Shown one piece after another: positions 1 to 8,099 of a stretch of DNA of 64,000 bases. The notes beneath the pieces are model-generated. The model ran no database searches. It was not told the DNA's origin and saw only the letters and a list, made by a program, of their open reading frames with translations. The first letter of the stretch is position 1. Each line of letters begins with the position of its first letter. The stretch is from Flavobacterium sp. UBA6135 (GTDB taxonomy: Bacteria > Bacteroidota > Bacteroidia > Flavobacteriales > Flavobacteriaceae): NCBI RefSeq assembly GCF_002428305.1, contig NZ_DIVJ01000050.1, positions 101,158-165,157 of the forward strand. The letters are read 5' to 3'. The translations under genes were made by a program, and so were the position numbers.

Positions 1-36
1 GCTTTGAACCCAAGGTAAGTATTCAAAATAGTCTAT

Positions 37-67
37 AAAAAAAACGCTGATGAAAATCAGCGTTTTT
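37..67. terminator. Rho-independent terminator, usable from both strands
   Basis: A perfect 8-bp stem (ACGCTGAT at 44-51 and ATCAGCGT at 56-63) with a GAAA loop is flanked by an A-run on the left and a T-run on the right, so it can end transcription in either direction. It lies just past the stop codon of the minus-strand YceI gene. Bases 1-36 may be the tail of a plus-strand gene that began outside the window, since two frames stop at 18 and 38, but too little is present to say. Confidence 0.75.
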
Positions 68-91
68 AGTTTCTAGTAAGATGAGTAAAAA

Positions 92-754
92 TTATTTTGA
101 AGCTTTAACCGAAATTTTCAATTCGATAGCATCATTTATGAATTTATCTCCTAAGTTATCAAAGATAGATTTTGAACCATAATTTACATTCCAATCTGTT
201 CTGTTGATTGTAAATGTTTCTGTAGTTAACATTAAACTATCACCATCAAGAGCTAAAGTTGCAGGGAATTTTACACTTTTTGTAATTTCTTTAAGCGTTA
301 AATTACCTTCAATTGTAGTTTGTCCGTCAACTGTATTTACTGAAGTAATTTCAAACACCCCTTCAGGATATTTATTTGTGTTGAAAAAATGATCAGCATC
401 TTCTGCTTTACCCAAACCTTTTAGGTGTCCTTCCAAATCTTCTTTACCATCACCTGCAGCTAAGTCTAAAACAGTAATTGAAGTCATGTCAATCGTAAAT
501 TTACCACTTTCAACTTTACCGTTGTTTAAATAAACCTCACCCGCAGAAATAGCAATAGTTCCATTGTGCTTTCCTGTTGGTTTTGACCCAACCCATTCTA
601 TTGTAGAGTTTGCAGTATCCACAACATAACCATTAGCATCATCTGAAGTTGTTGCAACTTCTTGAGCGTCACCGGCTTCAGTTTTGTCGTTTTTACAAGA
701 ATTTAATGTTAGTAATCCACCAACGAAGGCAAAAATTAAAAAAGATTTTTTCAT
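92..754 (-). CDS. YceI-family lipoprotein
   Basis: This 220-residue protein is a predicted periplasm-facing lipoprotein of the YceI family, whose members form a lipocalin-like barrel that binds isoprenoid-type ligands. The ATG at 754 is preferred over the upstream start at 781 because it places a short signal peptide before a lipobox (LNSC, Cys20). The YceI domain covers about residues 42-218 and ends with the typical NRTDWNVNYGS stretch. The gene stands alone: a terminator follows it, and a TAnnTTTG promoter box sits at 779-786, inside the longer frame, which also argues for the shorter start. The ligand cannot be predicted. Confidence 0.88.
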   Translation of the reverse strand: MKKSFLIFAFVGGLLTLNSCKNDKTEAGDAQEVATTSDDANGYVVDTANSTIEWVGSKPTGKHNGTIAISAGEVYLNNGKVESGKFTIDMTSITVLDLAAGDGKEDLEGHLKGLGKAEDADHFFNTNKYPEGVFEITSVNTVDGQTTIEGNLTLKEITKSVKFPATLALDGDSLMLTTETFTINRTDWNVNYGSKSIFDNLGDKFINDAIELKISVKASK

Positions 755-778
755 AATATATTTGATTTTTTGTTGATT

Positions 779-786
779 CAAAATTA
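779..786 (-). promoter_or_regulatory. -7 promoter box for the YceI gene
   Basis: On the minus strand the sequence reads TAATTTTG, a match to the Bacteroidota -7 consensus TAnnTTTG, about 25 bp before the ATG at 754. No good -33 TTTG was found at the usual spacing. Confidence 0.45.
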
Positions 787-921
787 AATTCTTTTAAACA
801 AATCCTTCTTAAATTTATACTAAAATTTATTTGAACAATAGAAATTGGACTTTTTACAAAAGTGAAATTATTGTAATTTAGAAAATTTTGTAATTAAAAA
901 ATCACAATATTTTGCTGACAA

Positions 922-954
922 TTTGACATTTTTAAACAAATGGCAGTACTTTTG
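922..954 (+). promoter_or_regulatory. Promoter of grpE-dnaJ
   Basis: A TTTG (922-925) and a TACTTTTG (947-954) are separated by 21 bp, matching the Bacteroidota primary sigma promoter (-33 TTTG, -7 TAnnTTTG). The predicted start of transcription is about 15 bp before the ATG of grpE. No CIRCE or other heat-shock operator was seen nearby. Confidence 0.7.
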
Positions 955-975
955 CAATCCAAAATCCAACAATAA

Positions 976-1551
976 ATGTTCAAAAAATTTTTTAAGAATA
1001 TGAACCAGGAGTCTACAGAAAATATAGAAAAGGAAATCATTGAAAACGAAGCAACAATAGAGCAGAATCAAGAAAATGCAGAAGCTCCAACTGTTGAAAT
1101 ATCCAATGAAGAAAAGTTAGAAGAGGATTTAGCAAAAGAAAAAGATAAATTCTTGCGATTATTTGCTGAGTTTGAAAATTATAAAAAGCGTACAACCAAA
1201 GAGCGAATTGATTTATTTAAAACAGCAAATCAAGAAGTTTTACAAGCAATGCTTCCTATTTTAGATGATTTTGACCGAGCAATGATTGAAATTTCTAAAA
1301 CTGACGATGAGAATTTGATTACCGGTGTCAACTTAATTCATGAAAAGCTAAAAAACACTTTAGTTTCAAAAGGATTAGAGCAAGTAGAAATTAATCCGGG
1401 TGATGATTTTAATGCAGATTTTGCAGAAGCAATCACACAAATTCCGGCTCCATCTGCTGATTTGAAAGGTAAAATTGTAGATGTTATAGAAAAAGGATAC
1501 AAGTTAGGCGATAAAATAATCCGCTTTCCAAAAGTTATAATTGGAAATTAA
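976..1551 (+). CDS. grpE: Nucleotide exchange factor GrpE
   Basis: GrpE releases ADP from the Hsp70 chaperone DnaK in the cytoplasm. The 191-residue product has a highly charged, Glu/Lys-rich N-terminal helix (about 10-60), the long dimerisation helix containing FENYKKRTTKE, and a C-terminal beta domain ending GYKLGDKIIRFPKVIIG, all typical of the family. The ATG at 976 follows a good promoter; a second ATG at 1000 would remove only eight residues. dnaJ starts 6 bp after the stop, so the two are co-transcribed. dnaK is not in the window. Confidence 0.95.
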   Translation: MFKKFFKNMNQESTENIEKEIIENEATIEQNQENAEAPTVEISNEEKLEEDLAKEKDKFLRLFAEFENYKKRTTKERIDLFKTANQEVLQAMLPILDDFDRAMIEISKTDDENLITGVNLIHEKLKNTLVSKGLEQVEINPGDDFNADFAEAITQIPAPSADLKGKIVDVIEKGYKLGDKIIRFPKVIIGN

Positions 1552-1557
1552 AAGTTT

Positions 1558-2673
1558 ATGAAAAAAGATTTTTACGAAATATTAGGCATTTCAAAAAATG
1601 CTACTGCCGAAGAAATTAAGAAAGCGTATCGCAAGAAAGCAATCGAATTTCACCCCGACAAAAACCCCGGAAATAAGGAAGCAGAAGAAAACTTCAAAAA
1701 AGCTGCTGAAGCTTATGAAGTATTGAGTGACCCAAATAAAAAAGCCAAGTATGATCAATATGGTCATGCAGCTTTTGACGGTCATGGCGGATTTGGTGGC
1801 GGTGGCGGAATGAATATGGATGACATCTTCAGTCAATTTGGCGACATTTTTGGTGGCGGTGGATTTGGCGGTTTTGGTGGATTTGGCGGTGGCGGAGGTC
1901 AACGCAGAATGAAAGGGAGTAATCTTCGTATAAAAGTGAAACTCACTTTAGAGGAAATTGCCAATGGTGTTGAGAAAAAAGTTAAAGTAAAACGTAAGGT
2001 TCAAGCTGCCGGAGTGAGTTATAAAACTTGTGGAACATGTAATGGTTCCGGTCAGGTTTTGAGAGTAACCAATACCATTTTGGGAAGAATGCAAACGGCA
2101 ACCACCTGTCCAACTTGTGGTGGTGCGGGTCAATCTATTAGTTCCAAACCAAATAATGCCGATGCTCAAGGAATGATTTTAGAAGATGAAACCGTTTCTA
2201 TCAAAATTCCTGCAGGTGTTGTTGATGGCATGCAATTAAAAGTTTCCGGAAAAGGAAATGATGCTCCGGGTAACGGAATCCCCGGTGATTTAATTGTTGC
2301 CATTGAAGAAGTGGAGCATGAATTTTTAAAACGCGAAGGTGAAAACCTTCATTATGATTTATATATAAGTGTTGCAGAAGCCGCTTTGGGTGTTTCCAAA
2401 GATATTGAAGCCATTGGTGGAAAACTGAGAATTAAGTTAGAAGAAGGTATTCAATCAGGTAAAATCTTACGTCTAAAAGGAAAAGGAATTCCTAATATAA
2501 ATTCCTATGGAAATGGCGACTTATTGGTTCATATTAATGTCTGGACACCCAAGAAATTAGACAGAGAACAAAAGGAATTTTTTGAAAAAATGCTTACTAA
2601 CGAAAACTTTATTCCTAACCCTGAGAAATCAGATAAATCTTTTTTTGAAAAAGTTAAAGATATGTTTTCATAG
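1558..2673 (+). CDS. dnaJ: Chaperone DnaJ (Hsp40) with a half zinc centre
   Basis: DnaJ delivers unfolded clients to DnaK and stimulates its ATPase. The J domain (about 1-68) has the essential HPD at 32-34, followed by a very Gly/Phe-rich linker (about 76-118), a cysteine-rich region and the C-terminal client-binding domains. Canonical DnaJ has four CxxCxGxG motifs; only two are present here (CGTCNGSG, Cys158/161, and CPTCGGAG, Cys184/187). Their spacing fits canonical motifs 2 and 3, so zinc site II is kept and zinc site I is lost. The length of 371 residues is otherwise normal. A terminator follows at 2741. Confidence 0.96.
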   Translation: MKKDFYEILGISKNATAEEIKKAYRKKAIEFHPDKNPGNKEAEENFKKAAEAYEVLSDPNKKAKYDQYGHAAFDGHGGFGGGGGMNMDDIFSQFGDIFGGGGFGGFGGFGGGGGQRRMKGSNLRIKVKLTLEEIANGVEKKVKVKRKVQAAGVSYKTCGTCNGSGQVLRVTNTILGRMQTATTCPTCGGAGQSISSKPNNADAQGMILEDETVSIKIPAGVVDGMQLKVSGKGNDAPGNGIPGDLIVAIEEVEHEFLKREGENLHYDLYISVAEAALGVSKDIEAIGGKLRIKLEEGIQSGKILRLKGKGIPNINSYGNGDLLVHINVWTPKKLDREQKEFFEKMLTNENFIPNPEKSDKSFFEKVKDMFS

Positions 2674-2740
2674 TTTATAAAATTTTTTTACATTTGAATC
2701 ATACTAGGCAACTAGTATATTCTTTTTCATAGCAATTTTT

Positions 2741-2776
2741 CCCATCCTTGTGTAACTATAAGGGTGGGTTTTTTTT
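2741..2776 (+). terminator. Terminator after dnaJ
   Basis: CCCATCCTT (2741-2749) pairs with AAGGGTGGG (2760-2768), one pair being a G-T wobble, and is followed by an eight-T run. Just upstream lies a second small hairpin, ATACTAG/CTAGTAT (2701-2718) with a GCAA tetraloop, whose role is unclear. Confidence 0.7.
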
Positions 2777-2833
2777 GTAACAAATTTCTAAAACCACTAC
2801 CAATTGGCTATATTTACGTTTTTATAAAAATCT

Positions 2834-3754
2834 ATGAGTACAATTCTTCAAATAAATGATTTAGTTAAACAGTACGGAAATTTTACAGCTCTAAACAAAG
2901 TATCTTTAAGTGTCCCAACCGGAAGTATTTATGGGCTTTTAGGTCCAAATGGAGCCGGAAAAACTTCGTTAATTAGAATTATCAATCAAATCACAATGCC
3001 CGATAGTGGTAGTGTATTTCTTGATGGTGAAAAATTGAAATCCGATCATATTGCTCACATTGGTTATATGCCGGAAGAACGCGGTTTATATAAATCCATG
3101 AAAGTTGGTGAACAAGCGTTGTATTTGGCTCAATTAAAAGGTTTGAGTAAAAAAGAGGCTAAAATTCAATTGGATTATTGGTTTCAAAAATTGGAAATTG
3201 AAGGTTGGTGGGACAAAAAAATTGAAGAACTTTCAAAAGGAATGGCACAAAAAGTGCAGTTTGTTGTTACCGTTTTACACAAACCTAAATTATTAATTTT
3301 TGATGAACCTTTTTCAGGATTTGATCCCGTGAATGCCAACATTATCAAAGATGAAATTTTAGAATTACAAAAAAATGGAGCAACCATAATTTTTTCAACC
3401 CATAGAATGGAAAGTGTTGAAGAGCTTTGTGACCATATTGCATTACTTCATCAATCCAATAAATTAATTGAAGGTAAATTATCTGATGTAAAAAGACAGT
3501 TTCGAACAAACACCTATAAAGTTGGAATTTTAACTCAAGATGTAGAAGGTTTAATGGTTCAATTGACTCAAAAATATACAATTGCTCAAACTAATTTTAA
3601 ATCGTTAAATGATGATTTGAAGTTTGAAGTTTCCTTGGGAGAAAGTTCACCAAATGAGCTCCTTCAGTTATTACTTCAAAAAGGTCAAGTTACCCATTTT
3701 GAAGAAAATATTCCAAGTGTAAATGACATTTTTATTAAAACAGTAAGTCAATAA
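2834..3754 (+). CDS. ABC transporter ATP-binding protein (NatA-like)
   Basis: This 306-residue ATPase would power export by the permease encoded next. It has a Walker A motif (GPNGAGKTS, from residue 37), an ABC signature in the form LSKGMAQ, and a Walker B/D-loop LLIFDEPFSGFDP. After about residue 215 comes the accessory C-terminal region (DUF4162 type) found on NatA-like ATPases. The permease starts 21 bp downstream. The substrate is unknown; relatives move sodium, antibiotics or lipids, and nothing in the sequence decides between them. Confidence 0.92.
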   Translation: MSTILQINDLVKQYGNFTALNKVSLSVPTGSIYGLLGPNGAGKTSLIRIINQITMPDSGSVFLDGEKLKSDHIAHIGYMPEERGLYKSMKVGEQALYLAQLKGLSKKEAKIQLDYWFQKLEIEGWWDKKIEELSKGMAQKVQFVVTVLHKPKLLIFDEPFSGFDPVNANIIKDEILELQKNGATIIFSTHRMESVEELCDHIALLHQSNKLIEGKLSDVKRQFRTNTYKVGILTQDVEGLMVQLTQKYTIAQTNFKSLNDDLKFEVSLGESSPNELLQLLLQKGQVTHFEENIPSVNDIFIKTVSQ

Positions 3755-3775
3755 TTTTCAATACAGAATCAAATT

Positions 3776-5080
3776 ATGAGTGTAGTTTCATTAATTATTA
3801 AAAGAGAATTTATTGCAAAAGTTCGCAACAAATCATTTATAGTAATGACTTTTTTGAGTCCGTTACTGTTTGTTGCTATTGCTGTTTTGGTAGGTTATCT
3901 GGCTTCAATGAAAGCGGAAACCAAAAAAATTGCCATACATGATGAAAGTGGAAATTTTATTCCAGTCTTTAAAAATTCGGATGCTTATTCCTATCATGAT
4001 TTATCAGCAATTGATTTGCAATTTGTGAAAGACAGCATCTTAAATACAAAATACGAAGGATTGTTATACTTTCCTAAAGTAGCTAGTTTACGTGATTATG
4101 AATCAAAAATTCAGTACATTTCTAATGAAAGTCCGAGTATGAATTTCATTGGAACTATTGAAAGTTTAATTGGAAAAAAAATCACTGAGCAAAATTACAT
4201 CGTTGCCGGTTTAGATACTTTAGCTATTAAAAATTCAGTTTCAAAAGTCAGTGTCAATTTAGCAAAATCTTCAGGTGAAGAAACTGTAAAAGGTTTAAAC
4301 GAAATAAAAATTGCCATTGGAGGAGCGTTTGGCTATTTGATTATGATGTTCATTATAATTTATGGAAATTTAGTTATGCGTAGTGTGATTGAAGAGAAAA
4401 CCAATCGAATTATTGAAATTATTATTTCTTCAGTGAAACCCTTTCAATTGATGATGGGCAAAATCATTGGTACTTCTTTAGCCGGAATTTTACAATTTTT
4501 AATTTGGGCCATAATTGGGTTTATTTTATTCTTTGGAATTTCTACTTATTTTGGTGTTCAAATGGGAGCCACTCCCGCACTTGATGCCGGAATGATTGAA
4601 GCCGGTCAAGCGGAAATGGGTTCAAAAATGCAACTCTACATCAAAGAATTTTTAACCTTACCAATAGGAACTTTATTGGTTTCATTTGTATTATATTTTA
4701 TTGGAGGTTACTTTTTATACAGTTCATTTTATGCTGCAATTGGTGCTGCTGTTGATAACGAAACCGATTCACAGCAATTTTTATTACCTATAATTATGCC
4801 TTTGGTTTTAGGGGTTTATATTGGTTTTTTTACAGTGTTGAATGATCCACACGGAACAGTTGCGACTGTTTTTTCCATCATTCCATTAACTTCACCAATC
4901 GTGATGTTAATGCGAATTCCGTTTGGCGTTCCAATTTGGCAGCTGGTTTTATCAATTGTTTTGTTGTTTTCTACTTTCTTCTTGGTCGTTTGGTTTGCTT
5001 CAAAAATATACAGAGTCGGGATTTTAATGTATGGAAAGAAACCAACTTGGAGAGAATTGTTTAAATGGATGAACTATTAG
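3776..5080 (+). CDS. ABC-2 type permease (NatB-like)
   Basis: This 434-residue inner-membrane protein has one N-terminal helix (about 20-45), a large extracytoplasmic domain of about 140 residues, and then five or six hydrophobic helices. This is the layout of the ABC-2 permeases of the NatB/YhaP group. The characteristic short helix after the outer loop contains EEKTNRIIEIIISSVKPFQLMMG-type sequence at about 203-225. It pairs with the preceding ATPase, and a MscS-type gene follows after only 3 bp, which suggests a shared transcript dealing with the cell envelope or ion balance. Confidence 0.9.
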   Translation: MSVVSLIIKREFIAKVRNKSFIVMTFLSPLLFVAIAVLVGYLASMKAETKKIAIHDESGNFIPVFKNSDAYSYHDLSAIDLQFVKDSILNTKYEGLLYFPKVASLRDYESKIQYISNESPSMNFIGTIESLIGKKITEQNYIVAGLDTLAIKNSVSKVSVNLAKSSGEETVKGLNEIKIAIGGAFGYLIMMFIIIYGNLVMRSVIEEKTNRIIEIIISSVKPFQLMMGKIIGTSLAGILQFLIWAIIGFILFFGISTYFGVQMGATPALDAGMIEAGQAEMGSKMQLYIKEFLTLPIGTLLVSFVLYFIGGYFLYSSFYAAIGAAVDNETDSQQFLLPIIMPLVLGVYIGFFTVLNDPHGTVATVFSIIPLTSPIVMLMRIPFGVPIWQLVLSIVLLFSTFFLVVWFASKIYRVGILMYGKKPTWRELFKWMNY

Positions 5081-5083
5081 CCT

Positions 5084-5923
5084 ATGGAAATTATTGAAAA
5101 ATTAAAAGACATTTTAGGACTAAGTCTAATAAAAACTGAAGATGTTAATCTGACATTAGGAGCTATTATTGCATTGATAGTAGCCTTTTTAATTACAAGT
5201 TACTTACTAAAATTTATTAGAAAAGTTATAACAAGGAATCTTCCGGATGAAGATAAAAACAAGTTTGTCAGTATTTTTCAATTTGTTCAATATTTAGTTT
5301 ATCTTTTTGTTATCATGTTTACACTCAATGCATCCGGTGTAAACATAAGTGTCTTGCTTACCGCCTCTGCAGCAATATTTCTTGGATTAGGTTTTGCATT
5401 ACAACAACTTTTCCAAGATTTGATTTCCGGAATTTTAATAATTTTGGATCAATCATTACGAGTGGGTGATATCATTGAAATAGATGGAAAAGTTTGTAAA
5501 GTTGAAAAAATAAGCCTTCGATCTACCAAAGCGGTTACCAGAAATCAGCGTGTAATGGTGATTCCCAATCATAAATTTTTAACCGATATTTTGTTTAATT
5601 GGACGCAAAACAGCAACATCATTCGCGAAAATATTGAAGTTGGAGTAGCTTATGGCTCCGATACGGAATTGGTAAAACAAATCTTGATTGCTTGTGCGAC
5701 TAAACATGAAAGTGTTTTAAAAATTCCTGAACCTGTTGTGATGTTTGAAGATTTTGGCGATTCGTCATTAGATTTTGCGGTTTACTTTTTTGTAGATGAT
5801 GCCTTCACAGTTCCAAGAGTTAAAAGCGAACTCCGATTTGAAATTGACAAACAATTTAGAGCCAATAAAGTTTCTATTCCGTTTCCACAACGCGATGTTC
5901 ATTTATTCCAACCCAAATTTTAA
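5084..5923 (+). CDS. Small-conductance mechanosensitive channel, MscS family
   Basis: MscS channels open under membrane tension and release solutes during osmotic downshock. The 279-residue protein has three N-terminal helices, the third being the Ala/Gly-rich pore helix (ASAAIFLGLGFALQQLFQD, about 91-110). The beta domain starting at LRVGDIIEIDGKV and the C-terminal alpha/beta domain follow. The size is that of minimal MscS proteins. It is part of the 2834-7102 gene run, with 15 bp to the next gene. Confidence 0.93.
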   Translation: MEIIEKLKDILGLSLIKTEDVNLTLGAIIALIVAFLITSYLLKFIRKVITRNLPDEDKNKFVSIFQFVQYLVYLFVIMFTLNASGVNISVLLTASAAIFLGLGFALQQLFQDLISGILIILDQSLRVGDIIEIDGKVCKVEKISLRSTKAVTRNQRVMVIPNHKFLTDILFNWTQNSNIIRENIEVGVAYGSDTELVKQILIACATKHESVLKIPEPVVMFEDFGDSSLDFAVYFFVDDAFTVPRVKSELRFEIDKQFRANKVSIPFPQRDVHLFQPKF

Positions 5924-5938
5924 AATAAAAACAGAATT

Positions 5939-7102
5939 ATGCCAAAAATATTAATCATAGAAGACGAAGCAGCCATCCGAAGAGTGTTAACCAAAATTCT
6001 TTCGGAAGAAAATGATACGTATCAAGTAGAAGAAGCCGAAGACGGACTTTCGGGTATTGAAAAAATTAAAAATGAAGACTACGATTTAGTGCTTTGCGAC
6101 ATCAAAATGCCTAAAATGGATGGGGTAGAAGTGCTCGAAGCCGTTAAAAAAATTAAACCTGAAATTCCGATGGTCATGATTTCAGGTCATGGTGATTTGG
6201 AAACGGCAGTCAATACGATGCGATTGGGAGCGTTTGATTATATCTCAAAACCACCGGATTTGAATCGATTATTAAACACGGTTCGAAATGCATTAGACAG
6301 AAAGCAACTGGTTGTTGAGAATAAAATTCTAAAAAAGAAAGTTAGCAAAAATTATGAGATGATTGGTCAATCACAGCCAATTAATCATATTAAAGAGATG
6401 ATTGAAAAAGTGGCTCCAACAGAAGCCCGTGTTTTGATTACCGGCCCAAACGGAACAGGAAAAGAGTTGGTAGCTCATCAATTGCATGAAAAGAGTGAAC
6501 GTGCTGCTTTTCCAATTGTGGAAGTGAACTGTGCGGCCATTCCATCTGAATTAATTGAAAGTGAATTATTTGGTCATGTAAAAGGAGCCTTTACTTCTGC
6601 GGTTAAAGACCGTGCCGGAAAATTTGAAGCTGCTGATGGCGGAACGATTTTTTTGGATGAAATTGGTGATATGAGTTTAGCCGCTCAAGCCAAAGTATTG
6701 CGAGCTTTACAGGAAAATTTAGTGCAAAGAGTCGGAGCTGATAAAGACATCAAAGTGAATGTTCGAGTGATTGCTGCAACGAACAAAGATTTACAAAAAG
6801 AAATTACAGAAGGTCGTTTTCGTGAAGATTTGTATCATCGTTTGGCAGTTATATTAATTAAAGTTCCTGCTTTGAATGAAAGAAGAGATGATATTCCGTT
6901 GTTGATTGAGCATTTTGCCACCAAAATTTCAGAAGAACAAGGCAACGTGGCGAAACAATTTACTCCAGCTGCAATTAAATTATTGCAAGAATACGATTGG
7001 ACGGGAAATATTCGCGAACTTCGCAACGTGGTAGAACGTTTGATTATTCTTGGCGGAAGTGAAATTTCGGAGAATGATGTGAAGCTTTTTGCGAGTAAAT
7101 AG
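5939..7102 (+). CDS. Response regulator with sigma-54 AAA domain, no DNA-binding domain
   Basis: The protein has an N-terminal receiver domain (about 1-120, phosphoacceptor Asp54 in LVLCDIKMP). A sigma-54 interaction AAA+ domain follows (about 140-372) with Walker A GPNGTGKE (169-176), the sigma-54 contact loop as GAFTSA (216-221, usually GAFTGA), and Walker B GGTIFLDEIGD. The arginine-bearing WTGNIRELRN motif is present, but the chain ends at residue 387, only about 30 residues later. There is therefore no Fis-type helix-turn-helix, which NtrC-like proteins normally carry. It may act from solution or through a partner. No cognate histidine kinase is adjacent. Confidence 0.93.
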   Translation: MPKILIIEDEAAIRRVLTKILSEENDTYQVEEAEDGLSGIEKIKNEDYDLVLCDIKMPKMDGVEVLEAVKKIKPEIPMVMISGHGDLETAVNTMRLGAFDYISKPPDLNRLLNTVRNALDRKQLVVENKILKKKVSKNYEMIGQSQPINHIKEMIEKVAPTEARVLITGPNGTGKELVAHQLHEKSERAAFPIVEVNCAAIPSELIESELFGHVKGAFTSAVKDRAGKFEAADGGTIFLDEIGDMSLAAQAKVLRALQENLVQRVGADKDIKVNVRVIAATNKDLQKEITEGRFREDLYHRLAVILIKVPALNERRDDIPLLIEHFATKISEEQGNVAKQFTPAAIKLLQEYDWTGNIRELRNVVERLIILGGSEISENDVKLFASK

Positions 7103-7106
7103 AAAG

Positions 7107-7169
7107 AGTGATTAGTGAATAGTAATTAGTGATTAGCTGCTAATTACTATTCACTAATTACTAATCACT
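7107..7169. repeat. Long imperfect palindrome made of AGTGATTAGT-type units
   Basis: Two 30-base arms (7107-7136 and 7140-7169) are near reverse complements, with about five mismatches, some of them wobble pairs, around a 3-base centre. Each arm is itself built from short GTGATTAGT/GTAATTAGT units. It fills the whole spacer between two plus-strand genes and could fold into a hairpin in RNA or act as a weak terminator or 3'-end stabiliser. Confidence 0.7.
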
Positions 7170-7179
7170 TTAAAAATAT

Positions 7180-7791
7180 ATGCAACTAAAAAAAATAAAC
7201 CTAAAACTTCAACAAGCCCTTATCGAATGTGGTTTGACTGAAGCGAATGAAATACAACAGGCAACTTTTTCTACATTAAAAAGTGGAGCAGATGCGGTTA
7301 TTCAATCTCCAGCCGGAAGTGGAAAAACAACGACTTTGGTGCTTAATGTTATTCAACGATTAGAAAAAGCAGTCGGCGAAAGTACAAGAGCTTTAATTGT
7401 TGTAGAAAACCGCGATAAAGTAACCGAAATGGTTGATTTATTTGAAAAATTTGGTGACTTTTTAGATTTACGTGTCATTGGTGTTCATGAAAGAGGTGAT
7501 ATTGATTTTGATAAAAACCAAATTTCGTTAGGAATGGATGTTTTGATTGGCACGCCAACTAAGATTAACGATATGTTTGCATCTGCCGGATTCAATATGA
7601 ATACCATTAAAATATTTGTGGTGGATGATGCCGAAGTGATGTTTAGAAACCGAATGGATGCCATCATTCTTAGACTTTCATTAAGTGTAGAAAAAACACA
7701 ACGGGTTTTCTTCTGTTCAACCATAACCGAACGAGTAGAAGTATTAGCCGATAAAATCATGATAGAACCCGTCTTTTTTGAAGCAGAATAG
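7180..7791 (+). CDS. Single-domain DEAD-box helicase-like protein
   Basis: The 203-residue product matches only the first RecA-like domain of a DEAD-box RNA helicase. It has a Q-motif-like region (about 18-31), motif I SPAGSGKTT (43-51), a motif Ib-like GTPTKI, a motif II read as DDAE instead of DEAD, and CST in place of SAT at motif III. The chain then stops, and the second RecA domain is absent with no sign of it in the other frames downstream, so this is probably a true short gene. Without the second domain it is unlikely to unwind RNA on its own; nucleotide or RNA binding is more likely. Confidence 0.8.
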   Translation: MQLKKINLKLQQALIECGLTEANEIQQATFSTLKSGADAVIQSPAGSGKTTTLVLNVIQRLEKAVGESTRALIVVENRDKVTEMVDLFEKFGDFLDLRVIGVHERGDIDFDKNQISLGMDVLIGTPTKINDMFASAGFNMNTIKIFVVDDAEVMFRNRMDAIILRLSLSVEKTQRVFFCSTITERVEVLADKIMIEPVFFEAE

Positions 7792-7845
7792 TTCACCGAA
7801 TTATAACTCGCAACTCGCAACTTTTAAACCTTAAAACCGAATCCT

Positions 7846-8064
7846 ATGGGCATGATGAAAATATTTTCCGGAAGTGAAATTTTAGCTTCCGCATTAAAAG
7901 AAAAAATAGAAGAAATTGGCGTAGAAGTGCTCCAGAAAGATAACATTCAATCTGCTCGTTTGGGTGGTTTTGGCAATTTAGATTTAGCTGTAGAATTGTT
8001 TATTGATGAACGACACTTTGGTAAAGTAGCAGAAGTTGTGGAGAAGTTTAGGATGAGTATTTAA
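7846..8064 (+). CDS. DUF2007-like small protein
   Basis: This 72-residue cytoplasmic protein has the look of the DUF2007 putative signal-transducing family. It starts with a beta strand (MKIFSGSE), then an amphipathic helix, and an ARLGGFGNLDLAVELFIDERHF core that resembles a small ferredoxin-like fold. The start could be Met1, Met3 or Met4. Its spacer upstream holds a two-copy AACTCGC repeat (7805-7822). No function is known for the family. Confidence 0.75.
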   Translation: MGMMKIFSGSEILASALKEKIEEIGVEVLQKDNIQSARLGGFGNLDLAVELFIDERHFGKVAEVVEKFRMSI

Positions 8065-8099
8065 AATTTACTTTTGGACCTGACAGGTTTAAATTTATA

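Noticed and set aside
8076..8094. Palindrome ACCTGACAGGT after the DUF2007 gene as a terminator
   Set aside because: The two arms are separated by a single base, so no hairpin loop can form; it may be a protein site but no evidence supports that.
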